Assembly (NCBI GenBank): GCA_018400715.1
Contig: JAGYME010000007.1
Span: forward strand, 1 to 61,062
Direction: 5' to 3'
DNA length: 61,062 nucleotides
Source of the DNA: Candidatus Bipolaricaulota bacterium
Lineage (GTDB): Bacteria; Bipolaricaulota; Bipolaricaulia; M55B111
In this document: piece after piece, positions 1 through 7,770 of the stretch
How the letters are laid out: each line of letters starts with the position of its first letter
Position numbering within the stretch: position 1 is the first letter of the stretch
Translations under genes and position numbers: made by a program
Notes under the pieces: generated by a model
What the model was told of the DNA's origin: nothing
What the model saw: the letters and a program-made list of their open reading frames with translations, nothing else
Databases searched by the model: none

Positions 1-28
1 TCTTTTCGGACTTATCGACTGTCGCCAT
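1..28 (-). CDS. 5' end of an unidentified gene (partial)
   Basis: Only the first nine codons are inside the window, reading MATVDKSEK on the minus strand. A purine-rich GGGGTG lies about 8 bases before the ATG and looks like a ribosome binding site. The gene runs in the same direction as the two unknown genes to its right, after a 108-base gap, so it may belong to the same transcript. Nothing can be said about its product. Confidence 0.4.
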
Positions 29-136
29 ATGTTTCACCCCTGTTTATATCGCCACTACCAACTAAGCGGGGAGTAGCGAACCTGATCGAACAACTAATGG
101 AACCTTGAAAAAACTCAGTCAAGTCTGAACAAATCG

Positions 137-601
137 TTAACCCAACAAGATATCTTCAAAAGTGACTTCCCTGTTGGTTTGTTTTTGCAATGTTTTCTTC
201 AGAGCCTCTCTGTACGGAGACGCAATTTCTTCGGGTCCATTTATCTCTATTGCCTTCGTCGGTTGAGCACGCATGATTACCTTTAAAGAAGTGCCCTCGG
301 CAATATTCCGTTTAACCCCATCATCCTCTTCTCTGAGTTGGCCCACCTCTATCCTGTACGACAGGTGCCTTTCCATTAAATCTTCGCGGCTTACACTCGT
401 ACGCAATTCGTCGTCCAGAGCAGCTGTCTTGTTCTCGAGGAGATGGTCCATTTCTTTAAGCGAATCCTGTACCAGCTCGTTAAAATCATCGGGATCGAAT
501 GCCTCCAGGTCTTCGATTTTCCCGAGTAAACGCACTCTCCCTTTAACTTCTTCCGTTTCACCATTATCATTAACAAAGGGAATAAGTTTAGTCAGTCTCA
601 T
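137..601 (-). CDS. conserved-looking hypothetical protein, 154 aa
   Basis: I do not recognise the family. The protein is acidic, has no signal peptide or membrane segment, and looks largely helical in its middle third (about residues 35-75, rich in Leu, Glu and Lys). An AAGGGGG ribosome binding site sits 5-6 bases before the ATG, which supports the start. It begins 34 bases after the stop of the upstream unknown gene on the same strand, so the two are probably one operon. The C-terminal part (residues 85-154) alternates beta-like and helical stretches and ends in a hydrophobic DILLG. No catalytic motif is visible. Confidence 0.6.
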   Translation of the reverse strand: MRLTKLIPFVNDNGETEEVKGRVRLLGKIEDLEAFDPDDFNELVQDSLKEMDHLLENKTAALDDELRTSVSREDLMERHLSYRIEVGQLREEDDGVKRNIAEGTSLKVIMRAQPTKAIEINGPEEIASPYREALKKTLQKQTNREVTFEDILLG

Positions 602-634
602 CGTTACCCCCTTAAACCAATCAGAAGTTCCTGA

Positions 635-979
635 TTAGATTACACCTGTTCTATTCCGGATCGATACTTCTATCGGCTCGTCCAGGTTAAACTCTTCTTG
701 ATAGAAGTTATCAATGTCTTCTTTGAAGTCGTTTACCTTGCTTTTTGCTTCTCCTTCTGTCTCAACACCGTTAACCACCAACAGAGTCATGCCCAACCGG
801 GAATCCTCCTCAATTCCATGTCTTTCCAAAATTTCTTCCTGCTTCTCCTTGAGCTTTGCCTGGGCCTTTCCCCGCCTACCGAATGGCCATAAAGAGCTAG
901 TATACTTTTCCATCGCCGGTTCGATGGCTGGGTCTTCCCAGCTTAGATGGTCGGAAAGAATTTTGAATTCAACTTCCAT
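635..979 (-). CDS. hypothetical acidic protein, 114 aa
   Basis: Unrecognised soluble protein starting MEVEFKIL. The frame is open for 17 more codons upstream, but a strong GGAGGTG lies 5 bases before this ATG, so the internal start is chosen. The chain has a charged Lys/Glu-rich helix (about residues 38-55) containing a GRRGKAQAKLKEKQEE-like stretch, and a C-terminal beta-like segment with NRTG near the end. It leads the same transcript as the next unknown gene. There is no signal peptide. The two may form a functional pair, but the sequence gives no clue to a reaction. Confidence 0.6.
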   Translation of the reverse strand: MEVEFKILSDHLSWEDPAIEPAMEKYTSSLWPFGRRGKAQAKLKEKQEEILERHGIEEDSRLGMTLLVVNGVETEGEAKSKVNDFKEDIDNFYQEEFNLDEPIEVSIRNRTGVI

Positions 980-1191
980 ACTGCACCTCCTCTCTCTGTT
1001 GTGATTGCAGTAAACTGTTTGCGTTTTCATTTTTCATATTAACTATAGTTGGTACTTTTTAATATGTGATTAATAAATGACGGATGTTGCTGATATGTGC
1101 GGAAGTGATAAAAAATGAGGAGTCAGTGAATTAGTCAATCAAAGATACGATCGGCTAATCTAACATCGAGGGAGAGCCAACCTATATGAGG

Positions 1192-1917
1192 TTAATCCAG
1201 GAACTTCTTAATTTTCGCTTGGTCTTTGACTTTCTCTATCCATTCGTTCCAAATCTTATTACTTTTTCTCTCGGTCAGTTCTTCCTTGATTACATCTCGT
1301 ACTTCGGAGAGCTCTTTTACCTGATCCTGTCTATTTCTAAAAGAACTCTTGTTAGTCTCGTAATAATTCCGAATCTCATCTTCGGTGATCTCTACGTCGT
1401 CCAGGAGGACGCCCCGAATCTTCTCCCGGATCAATTTTCTGAATATCTCTTGTTTTAAGTTTTCGAGAGACCTTCTGTCCTGTTTGAGGGCCTCCTTAAG
1501 TTCCGTTCTATCCGTGACACCTTTAGTTTGATCGATGATATTTTGGAGTCTTTGCTCTACCTCGTCCTCTGATATATTGACCCCCAACTCGTCAGACTTT
1601 TGAATCATCAATTCTTCTTCGATTAATTTCTCAAGCACGAACTCTCGATAGTTATCAAGCGCTTCTTCTCCTTCCTCGGTTTTCATTAAAAACGTAGCGA
1701 AGGTCGGCGCACTCCGGAGCGCGAGGAAGACGTAATCGATTCTGGCCCTATTCGAGAGCTCTCCCTTTGTAATCTCCTGCCCGTTTACTTCTGCAACTAC
1801 CTGTTCATTACCTTTTCCCTCCTCCCCATTCGTGAGGATACAACAAAGGAGCACACATAAGGTAACGGAAAAGAAAAAAGTAGCCAGGGTAGGAACAGCC
1901 TTCTTTTGTATACTCAT
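1192..1917 (-). CDS. secreted SurA-N-like chaperone without a PPIase domain
   Basis: The first 30 residues are a hydrophobic export signal or membrane anchor rich in Phe, Leu and Cys. The next part, VAEVNGQEITKGEL, is the typical opening of SurA/PrsA/PpiC-type chaperones (VNG..I....). A long helical region follows, with repeated LIEEELMIQKSDELGV and ISEDEVEQRL elements, as in the SurA N-terminal domain. The protein stops at about 241 aa and shows no parvulin PPIase domain, so it is probably a folding helper rather than an isomerase. A GTG three codons upstream is possible, but AGGTG is better spaced for the ATG at 1917. It probably acts outside the cytoplasmic membrane. The downstream side of a two-component locus lies behind it. 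Confidence 0.75.
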   Translation of the reverse strand: MSIQKKAVPTLATFFFSVTLCVLLCCILTNGEEGKGNEQVVAEVNGQEITKGELSNRARIDYVFLALRSAPTFATFLMKTEEGEEALDNYREFVLEKLIEEELMIQKSDELGVNISEDEVEQRLQNIIDQTKGVTDRTELKEALKQDRRSLENLKQEIFRKLIREKIRGVLLDDVEITEDEIRNYYETNKSSFRNRQDQVKELSEVRDVIKEELTERKSNKIWNEWIEKVKDQAKIKKFLD

Positions 1918-1993
1918 AATAGACACCTAAAGTAAGGATAGCCAATATTTAGTCGACGGTGCAAACCACAGCTACATACCCACCAAACATAAG

Positions 1994-2020
1994 GTTGATG
2001 GGATTACGGATGACATCAAC
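1994..2020 (-). terminator. possible weak terminator hairpin after the histidine kinase
   Basis: GTTGATG at 1994-2000 pairs perfectly with CATCAAC at 2014-2020. It lies 13 bases beyond the kinase stop codon on the minus strand. The following tract is only moderately U-rich (CTTATGTTT), so termination would be inefficient. It may just be a secondary structure. Confidence 0.3.
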
Positions 2021-2032
2021 ACCAACTCAGTC

Positions 2033-3361
2033 TCAGCTCAGCGGTAACGAAAACCTAAAGGTCGTTCCTCCTCCTTCTTCGCTATCCACGGTGATCTCGC
2101 CACCGTGTTCCTGCACTATCTCTCTAGCAATAGTCAAACCCAATCCGGAACCTCCAGTTTCTCGGGACCGCGAGCTATCCACCCGGTAGAAACGGTTGAA
2201 GATGTAGGGCAAATCTTCTTTCGGAATCCCGCTCCCGTTGTCGGACACCGTCATCACCACCCAATCGTCCCGGCGGTCCGTACCGATTTTAATCGTTCCC
2301 CCTTGGTCGATGTGACTGAGGGCGTTGTCGAGAAGGTTACGGAGCACCTGCTCTATTCGACCCGGATCGACTTCCACCATGAGATCGTCCGAAACATCAT
2401 CTATATCCAACTCGACGTTTAGTTTGTCCAATTTTACGCTGAGAGATTCGCTGGCCCCCATTACCACGTCTTTTATCAGTATAGATTTCTTATCCAGTTT
2501 CAGCTGGCCCGCTTCTGCCAGAGAGAGGTCCTGGAGGTCATTAACGAGTGTTTTCAGCATCTTCGAATTCTTGTAAAGCGAATCGATGACTTTCTCGTCC
2601 GGCTCCATGGAACCTTCCTTAATCGCTTCCAGATACCCGTGAGACCTCGTCAGGGGGCTTCTCAGTTCGTGGGCCACGTCGCTCACCATGTTCTTTCGGA
2701 GCCTTTCCTGTTCCTTCAACTCCTTTGCCATCTCGTTGAAGGTCGAGGCAAGTTTCCCTACCTCATCCCTCGTTTTAACTTCAACCTCCTGGTCGAGCTC
2801 TCCCTTGCGAATTTTTTTCGCTGCCAAGGTAAGTTCCTGTATCGGGTGTAGTGTCTTTCTCGAATAAAAGACCGTTAACGCTATCGCTCCTATCAAAGAG
2901 ACAATAGTAGCAATAATTATTGATCTGTTCACCGATGAAAGAAACTTATTCTCGATTTCCGCCCTTTTTCTATCGGTCAGATACAAAAAACCGCTGGGGT
3001 CTTCTCCGCTTCCCAGGGTGGCAATTTTCAGACTCAACTCCTTTTTGGATATTTCTTCGTCCAACTTCTGAGCCGAGTTACCAATGATTGTCCCCTCCTC
3101 ATTGGCAAGAACGATCTGGCTTTGGTAAGTTTTCCCCACCTTGTCGATCAAATCCTGCACTCCCTCCCAGCTACCTGTCTGCTCGTAGTAACTGGATAGT
3201 ATGGAAGCAAGCTGCTGATACTTGAGCGCCTTATCCTGGCTTATGTAGCGGTCAAACTCAGTAGTCGTCGTCCTGGTGGCGACAATTGCGATGGTCCCAA
3301 TCGCCACGCCAACGATGACAATGAAGCCGACAAGGATCTTCCACCTGATACTGTATATCAC
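2033..3361 (-). CDS. sensor histidine kinase, HAMP type
   Basis: Membrane-bound sensor kinase of a two-component system. Two membrane segments (about residues 9-29 and 147-167) flank an extracytoplasmic domain of about 115 residues. A HAMP linker follows (168-220). The dimerisation and phosphoacceptor helix carries VAHELRSP with His241. The ATPase domain has the N box RNLLDNALSH (351-360), DNGSGIP, the F box and GGSGLGL. Overall layout resembles BaeS/PhoR-like kinases. The GTG start overlaps the response-regulator stop by 4 bases, so the pair is translationally coupled. The ligand of the external domain cannot be read from the sequence. Confidence 0.93.
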   Translation of the reverse strand: MIYSIRWKILVGFIVIVGVAIGTIAIVATRTTTTEFDRYISQDKALKYQQLASILSSYYEQTGSWEGVQDLIDKVGKTYQSQIVLANEEGTIIGNSAQKLDEEISKKELSLKIATLGSGEDPSGFLYLTDRKRAEIENKFLSSVNRSIIIATIVSLIGAIALTVFYSRKTLHPIQELTLAAKKIRKGELDQEVEVKTRDEVGKLASTFNEMAKELKEQERLRKNMVSDVAHELRSPLTRSHGYLEAIKEGSMEPDEKVIDSLYKNSKMLKTLVNDLQDLSLAEAGQLKLDKKSILIKDVVMGASESLSVKLDKLNVELDIDDVSDDLMVEVDPGRIEQVLRNLLDNALSHIDQGGTIKIGTDRRDDWVVMTVSDNGSGIPKEDLPYIFNRFYRVDSSRSRETGGSGLGLTIAREIVQEHGGEITVDSEEGGGTTFRFSLPLS

Positions 3362-4056
3362 TTTTTCTCGTCCTGACCTCCGGTGGGGTCAAATTTATAC
3401 CCCATCCCAAATTTCGTCTTAATATAGGAGGGTTCCTGTGGGTCCGGCTCAATTTTATCCCTTATGTGTTTAATGTGGACGTCGATGGTTCTTTCGAAAC
3501 TCTCGTAACCGTATCCTAGCGCACTATGAATGAGCTGGGTGCGAGAAAAGACACGATTAGGCTGTTTTACCAGTGCAGCAAGGATATCAAATTCCGTGGG
3601 GGTTAACTCCACCGTTTCACCGTCAAGCAATACTTCCTTGTTAACAAAATTAACAGTTAACTCTCCAAAGCTCACCTCCCTCGTTTCTTCCTCCTCGACT
3701 CTCCGGAGAGTTGCCCTTATCCGGGCGAGGAGCTCCCCCGGGCTGAAGGGCTTGGTGATATAATCATCAGCACCGAGATCCAGTCCCTTGATCTTGTCCT
3801 CGTCCGCGGTCTTGGCCGTCAGCATTATAATCGGGGTGTCGGACTCTCTCCTCATCCGTTTACAGACCTTGAAGCCGTCGATTTCCGGCAGCATCAGGTC
3901 GAGGACGACGAGGTCAAACTCTCTTTTTCTGAATAACCGCAGGGCCTCCTTGCCATCGTAAGATCCTGTCACGCTGTAACCATCCTTTTCCAGGTAATCC
4001 TTGAGGAAACCGACAAGTTCTTTATCATCGTCGACAAGAAGAATTCTCTTATTCAT
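3358..4056 (-). CDS. OmpR/PhoB-family response regulator
   Basis: Receiver domain (residues 1-118) with the acidic pocket DDD near residue 10, the phosphoacceptor Asp53 in VVLDLMLPEIDG, the Thr of MLTAKT and the Lys of TKPFSP. A winged-helix DNA-binding domain (about 135-225) follows, with the usual RTIDVHIKHIRDKIE recognition helix and the GMGYKF wing. It is the first gene of the pair with the histidine kinase. The start ATG lacks a clear ribosome binding site. AT-rich direct repeats just upstream suggest autoregulation. Confidence 0.95.
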   Translation of the reverse strand: MNKRILLVDDDKELVGFLKDYLEKDGYSVTGSYDGKEALRLFRKREFDLVVLDLMLPEIDGFKVCKRMRRESDTPIIMLTAKTADEDKIKGLDLGADDYITKPFSPGELLARIRATLRRVEEEETREVSFGELTVNFVNKEVLLDGETVELTPTEFDILAALVKQPNRVFSRTQLIHSALGYGYESFERTIDVHIKHIRDKIEPDPQEPSYIKTKFGMGYKFDPTGGQDEKK

Positions 4057-4068
4057 TACAAGAATAAT

Positions 4069-4086
4069 ATATTAAAACAATATTAA
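4069..4086 (-). promoter_or_regulatory. direct repeat, likely OmpR/PhoB-type operator
   Basis: The 7-mer ATATTAA occurs at 4069-4075 and again at 4080-4086, an 11-bp spacing that is typical of tandem sites for OmpR/PhoB-family dimers. Further ATTAAT-like sequence continues at about 4093. It lies 13-30 bases before the response-regulator start codon. Its role in autoregulation is inferred from position and spacing. Confidence 0.5.
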
Positions 4087-4212
4087 CATCTCATTAATAT
4101 TTCCCCCCACTCGGGAGTAATACAGTACAGCCTGAACTCTCATCACCCAGGTCCAGGTAAAGGAAAAAGGACAATGAATGAGCGGACAGGGTAATTTTGT
4201 AGAACAATAGAA

Positions 4213-4244
4213 AGAGGGCCAGGCCGGTTAGGTCCTGACCCTCT
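4213..4244 (-). terminator. Rho-independent terminator (distal of two) after gdhA
   Basis: AGAGGGCCAGG at 4213-4223 pairs with CCTGACCCTCT at 4234-4244, with one G-T pair. On the minus strand the stem is followed by TTTCTATTGTT. It works together with the hairpin at 4270-4303 as a double stop between gdhA and the two-component operon. Confidence 0.65.
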
Positions 4245-4269
4245 ACTCCAATGAGGGGTTATAAAGAAT

Positions 4270-4303
4270 AATTAACCCTGAAAACCCCTATTCAGGGTTA
4301 ATT
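4270..4303. terminator. perfect 13-bp hairpin after gdhA
   Basis: AATTAACCCTGAA (4270-4282) and its exact complement at 4291-4303 enclose an 8-base loop, 23 bases beyond the gdhA stop. The minus strand continues ATTCTTTAT. It is symmetrical and could stop transcription from either side, but the nearest reader is gdhA. Confidence 0.65.
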
Positions 4304-4326
4304 AACGGTAAACAGAACTGTATCTT

Positions 4327-5631
4327 TTATACCCAGTTGCGGAATTTTATCGCTTCCACCACCCGTTTAACCGCAACTACGTAGGCTGCTTGACGATAGG
4401 TAAGGTCACGGTCCGCGCTCATTTCATATACCTCGTTGAACGCCGCGGTCATCTTCTTGTCCAATCTCTCGTGTACCGTTTCTACGTCCCAGTAATAGCC
4501 CGTCTGGTTCTGGACCCATTCGAAATAAGAAACCGTTACCCCACCGGCGTTGGCCAGGAAATCGGGAATAATCAGCGTGCCCGAGTCCTTCAAGATATGA
4601 TCGGCTTCCGGCGTGATTGGCCCATTTGCCAGCTCAAGAATTACATCAGCCTCTATCTCATCAGCGTTTTCTTCCGTGATGACGTTTTCGATTGCGGCTG
4701 GGACCAATATATCTACGGGCAACTCTAGTAGTTTTTCGTTTCCTTCGTTCCCGTAACCAAGGAGTTCCGTACCCTCAACCTCCTTGGAGAAAACACCGGG
4801 ATTTTCCATTGAACCGGATATCTGTTCGTAACTTAGCCCATTTCCTGAGTAAATTGCCCCCTCGGCATCACCTAACGCCACGACCTTAGCACCAAACATG
4901 TCTTCAATTAACCGGTGGGCATGGGACCCCACGTTCCCGTATCCTTGTATGGCCACTGTTGCATCCTGCAGGCTGCTGCCGGCCTTCTGGGCGAAGTTTC
5001 GGAGAACGTACATACCGCCTCTCGCGGTGGCATCGTCCCTACCTATTGAGCCACCAACCGAAACCGGCTTCCCCGTAATAACTCCGGGGCAGCTGTAGTC
5101 CTTCAATTTGGAGAATTCGTCCATCATGGAGGCAATGATCTCCTGATTGGTGTTGACGTCCGGTGCCGGAATATCCTTGTTAGGACCGATAAACGAGCTA
5201 AGCTCTCTGATATACCCCCGTGACAACCGATCAAGTTCGGCATCGCTCATATCCTGTGGGTTGCAAACCACGCCACCTTTAGCCCCTCCGTACGGCAGGT
5301 CCAACAACGCACACTTCCAGGTCATCCAGGCGGCGAGTGCCCTAATGGTGTCGACAGTCTCCCCGGGATGAAACCTGATTCCACCTTTCGTCGGTCCCAG
5401 CGCGGAGTTGTACTGAACCCTATATCCATCGAAGACCTCAGTCGTCCCGCTGTCCATTTTCACCGGGATCGTAAAGTGAAGTTCTTTCATCGGCTTCTTC
5501 AATAACTCGTACACCGGTTTTTCGAGTTCCATTAAGGAGGCAACTTCATCGAGCTGTTTTCTCGCGACGTCAAATGGGTTCTCTTCTTTTGGAGTTTTGT
5601 CCCGTTTTATCGTCGAAGTTCTTCCGGCCAT
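4327..5631 (-). CDS. gdhA: glutamate dehydrogenase (hexameric type)
   Basis: Catalyses reversible oxidative deamination of glutamate to 2-oxoglutarate and ammonia with NAD(P). The N-terminal ELFV domain has the substrate lysines in GPTKGGIRFHP, TWKCALLDLPYGGAKGGV and the catalytic Asp in PAPDVNTN. The Rossmann domain has the dinucleotide motif GYGNVGSHA, and the C-terminal lobe shows the usual NAGGVTVSYFEW. About 434 residues is the standard length. The frame opens at 5640, but AGGAG directly abuts that ATG and is 9 bases from the ATG at 5631, which is therefore preferred. A tandem terminator follows. A degenerate relative is transcribed divergently 435 bases away. Confidence 0.96.
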   Translation of the reverse strand: MAGRTSTIKRDKTPKEENPFDVARKQLDEVASLMELEKPVYELLKKPMKELHFTIPVKMDSGTTEVFDGYRVQYNSALGPTKGGIRFHPGETVDTIRALAAWMTWKCALLDLPYGGAKGGVVCNPQDMSDAELDRLSRGYIRELSSFIGPNKDIPAPDVNTNQEIIASMMDEFSKLKDYSCPGVITGKPVSVGGSIGRDDATARGGMYVLRNFAQKAGSSLQDATVAIQGYGNVGSHAHRLIEDMFGAKVVALGDAEGAIYSGNGLSYEQISGSMENPGVFSKEVEGTELLGYGNEGNEKLLELPVDILVPAAIENVITEENADEIEADVILELANGPITPEADHILKDSGTLIIPDFLANAGGVTVSYFEWVQNQTGYYWDVETVHERLDKKMTAAFNEVYEMSADRDLTYRQAAYVVAVKRVVEAIKFRNWV

Positions 5632-5640
5632 TCCGATCAT

Positions 5641-6075
5641 CTCCTATTGAACGTAAATTTATGAAAACATTTATCGCAACAGAAGTATGCGGCTTGTGAC
5701 AGCAGCAACTTCTTATTTGTTTTCCTCCAAATAATAGAACCGCTCACCGGGAGTAGAAATGACGCACGACAAATAATCTACATCCTCTTTAAGGATCTTA
5801 ACCGCTCCCATTACTCCTATTTACCTACTATCTATTCCCAAATGAACCAAAAAGTAGTTGAAAATATTACGACAAGGGTTCGATTTTATAGTCACATCTA
5901 TTTTGTTTTGTTCACCAACATCTGTGTTCTATAAGCGGCAACCAAATGCTCCGCATCCACAAAATTACTCCGATTTACTCTATTTAATTGGGCGAAGTCG
6001 TTGACGGCTATCGTACAAGTCCCAGGTTAAATTCAGTTCAATTACCTCAGACGTGGAGAGAATAGAGGATCCAAT
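5641..6075. promoter_or_regulatory. divergent intergenic region between gdhA and its pseudoenzyme relative
   Basis: This 435-bp AT-rich gap must hold the promoters of both divergent genes. On the plus strand a TTGACG at 6001-6006 is followed at a loose distance by GGTTAAAT, giving a weak candidate promoter. On the minus strand a 32-codon reading frame occupies 5713-5811. I see no clear Crp-type dyad, riboswitch or tRNA in it. Confidence 0.45.
5713..5811 (-). CDS. candidate small protein, 32 aa, in the gdhA leader
   Basis: A short open frame beginning MGAVKILKEDVDYL and ending YYLEENK, 32 residues, stops about 80 bases before the gdhA start on the same strand. A TAGGAG stretch lies only 2-3 bases before its ATG, which is close for a ribosome binding site. 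Its acidic composition resembles the real proteins of the window rather than a shadow frame, and no other gene covers it. It could be a leader peptide, a small regulatory protein, or chance. Confidence 0.35.
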   Translation of the reverse strand: MGAVKILKEDVDYLSCVISTPGERFYYLEENK

Positions 6076-7206
6076 ATGACCACTGTAAGATCTCAGGCTC
6101 AGGAAAGTCGTTCCCAGAAGGGGGTTGTGAGCGAGGATCAATATAACCCCTATCGTATGCTCAAGTCTCAGGTTGAATACTTCTGCCGAAAAAACCGACT
6201 AGATAGGACTTGCCAGGCCCTCCTGGAAGGGTCCCGCTGGGAACTTTCATTCACCTTTCCCCTAAAACCTGTAACCGGAAAAACCAGAGTGGTAAGGGGT
6301 TACGGGATAAGACGTAAGAATAATAAAGGGAACGTCCTCGGGGTAACCGTAGTCGAACCCGGACTAACCCTTGACTGGTTGAGGGCTAAGTCTCTGGGGC
6401 TGTACCTACAGACACAGTTGTTGGATTTACCGTTCGGGCTATTGCTGGTGGGGATAGATTCGCAGGGGAACCGGATCCCTCGAAGGATGTCTAGGGGGCT
6501 GCGCGACGTCCTGGAAGAAAAGGTCTTCTCTCCGTTCTGCAATCAAGCAGACAGTCTAAGTTGGACGACCAACCACGGCCAGAGCAATTACCGTGAGAGT
6601 TCTCGTCTCTACCGTAAATGCGTAGGGTCGGTCATCGAGCAGGCGACTGTTGAACTGCTCCCCTCAAGCGAGGAAGTAACGGTCACCACGGACTCGGGGG
6701 GCTCCCTGGGGACCGAAGTCCTGGAACTATTGCCCAGAGAGACCTTCAAGGTAATCCCGGCGGACTCGGCAACAGAGGCATCTATCAACGTATTGTTGTT
6801 AACGGGACAAAACAAACTGTCGGGGGCGGACGCCGTCGACCTTCGCGCCGACGTAGTAGTCGAGTTAACCAACGCCGTTATCACTCCGGAGGCGGGGATG
6901 GTCCTAGCGGAAAAAGAGGTGGCAATCGTGCCCGATTTAGTAACAACAGCCCCCGAAACGATCGCCCTGTACTTCGATTGGTTGACGGGGTGCGAGTACT
7001 TCCAGGGCGACGATGAAGAGATCCAGGAGGAAGGGGAAAAGATGATGAAGGACTTGATTAGAGAAATATGTGCGTATTCCCGGGAGAACTCCACTTCGTT
7101 GAGGACGGGCGCCTATTCTCTGGCGATTTTGCGGTCCGCCCTGGCACTGGGGCTGGACCGTCAGAAAACGGGGGAACATACGTTCCGAGGTGATGGTTAT
7201 GAATAA
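6076..7206 (+). CDS. glutamate dehydrogenase-like pseudoenzyme
   Basis: Full-length but degenerate relative of the neighbouring glutamate dehydrogenase. Both begin with NP[FY]-rich helices. KELHFTIPVK matches WELSFTFPLK, LLDLPYGG matches LLDLPFGL, and DVILELANGPITPEA matches DVVVELTNAVITPEA. The C-terminal SYFEW corresponds to LYFDW. The residues that make the enzyme work are gone: the GPTKGG lysine position is Leu (GNVLGV), the TWK lysine is Gln, the GGAKGG lysine is Leu, the PAPD segment is deleted, and GYGNVG is reduced to DSGGSLG. At 376 aa it is about 60 shorter. It heads a plus-strand group with a nucleotidyltransferase that overlaps it. Inference: a catalytically dead sensor or regulatory subunit. 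A regulatory GDH subunit is known in Thermus. Confidence 0.8.
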   Translation: MTTVRSQAQESRSQKGVVSEDQYNPYRMLKSQVEYFCRKNRLDRTCQALLEGSRWELSFTFPLKPVTGKTRVVRGYGIRRKNNKGNVLGVTVVEPGLTLDWLRAKSLGLYLQTQLLDLPFGLLLVGIDSQGNRIPRRMSRGLRDVLEEKVFSPFCNQADSLSWTTNHGQSNYRESSRLYRKCVGSVIEQATVELLPSSEEVTVTTDSGGSLGTEVLELLPRETFKVIPADSATEASINVLLLTGQNKLSGADAVDLRADVVVELTNAVITPEAGMVLAEKEVAIVPDLVTTAPETIALYFDWLTGCEYFQGDDEEIQEEGEKMMKDLIREICAYSRENSTSLRTGAYSLAILRSALALGLDRQKTGEHTFRGDGYE

Positions 7207-7723
7207 TCGGGGGGGCTTGCTGGACGCAACAATGCCGCTTGATTTAAGCATCGAGGACAGTTTTCTGGGTGCTCTCCAATTTTGTTCAATGAAGCTAAGC
7301 CGGGACGTAGACGGGGTCATCGAACTTCTGTGTGAAGAGGACTCTCTCACTCACAGCTACTTCAGATATTCGCTGGCGAAACACATAGGTGAATACCTTG
7401 GCTCGCTGAGCGGTAACTTCCGGGGAATATATGTTCATGGCAGTGCCGTCAAGAGCACTTCCGGCCCGGGGTCTGATATAGACCTAATCGTTTTAATTGA
7501 AAATAGAAGGAAGGAGTTGGGGCCGTTGCTGGCAAAGCTAAATGCGGAACTCGAATTCCAGTACTCCCAGCTCATGGGTGGGGAATACTTCTCAGGGGGT
7601 TACGCGGACTTTATGGACATCAAACTGGTCGACCGTGAGGATCTCGAAAAATCCCGCGGCTACGGGAGCGTGTTAGGCTCCCTTCACAGCGCGCCCGTGA
7701 AAATCTGGGACACCGAGAATTAG
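7199..7723 (+). CDS. nucleotidyltransferase-fold protein
   Basis: The core shows the polymerase-beta-type nucleotidyltransferase signature: HGSAVKSTSGPGSDIDLIV, that is hG[GS] followed after about 12 residues by the metal-binding DxD (DID). A third acidic residue is likely in YADFMDIKLV. The protein is about 174 aa, with a helical N-terminal region of about 70 residues. The gene overlaps the end of the GDH-like gene. GTG 7190, ATG 7193 and ATG 7199 are all possible starts; GAGG at 7187-7190 is best spaced for 7199. The family covers MNT-type antitoxins and adenylyl or uridylyl transferases. No HEPN partner is adjacent, so a toxin-antitoxin role is unsupported. The context suggests modification of a nearby regulator or enzyme. 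Confidence 0.75.
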   Translation: MNNRGGLLDATMPLDLSIEDSFLGALQFCSMKLSRDVDGVIELLCEEDSLTHSYFRYSLAKHIGEYLGSLSGNFRGIYVHGSAVKSTSGPGSDIDLIVLIENRRKELGPLLAKLNAELEFQYSQLMGGEYFSGGYADFMDIKLVDREDLEKSRGYGSVLGSLHSAPVKIWDTEN

Positions 7724-7770
7724 AAAATGAAGGCAAACAGAACGTAATCGAAGATCTGGAGGGCAAGTAA

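Noticed and set aside
7199..7723. MNT-HEPN toxin-antitoxin pair
   Set aside because: The nucleotidyltransferase motif is present, but neither neighbour is a HEPN protein; the adjacent genes are the GDH-like protein and a Crp regulator.
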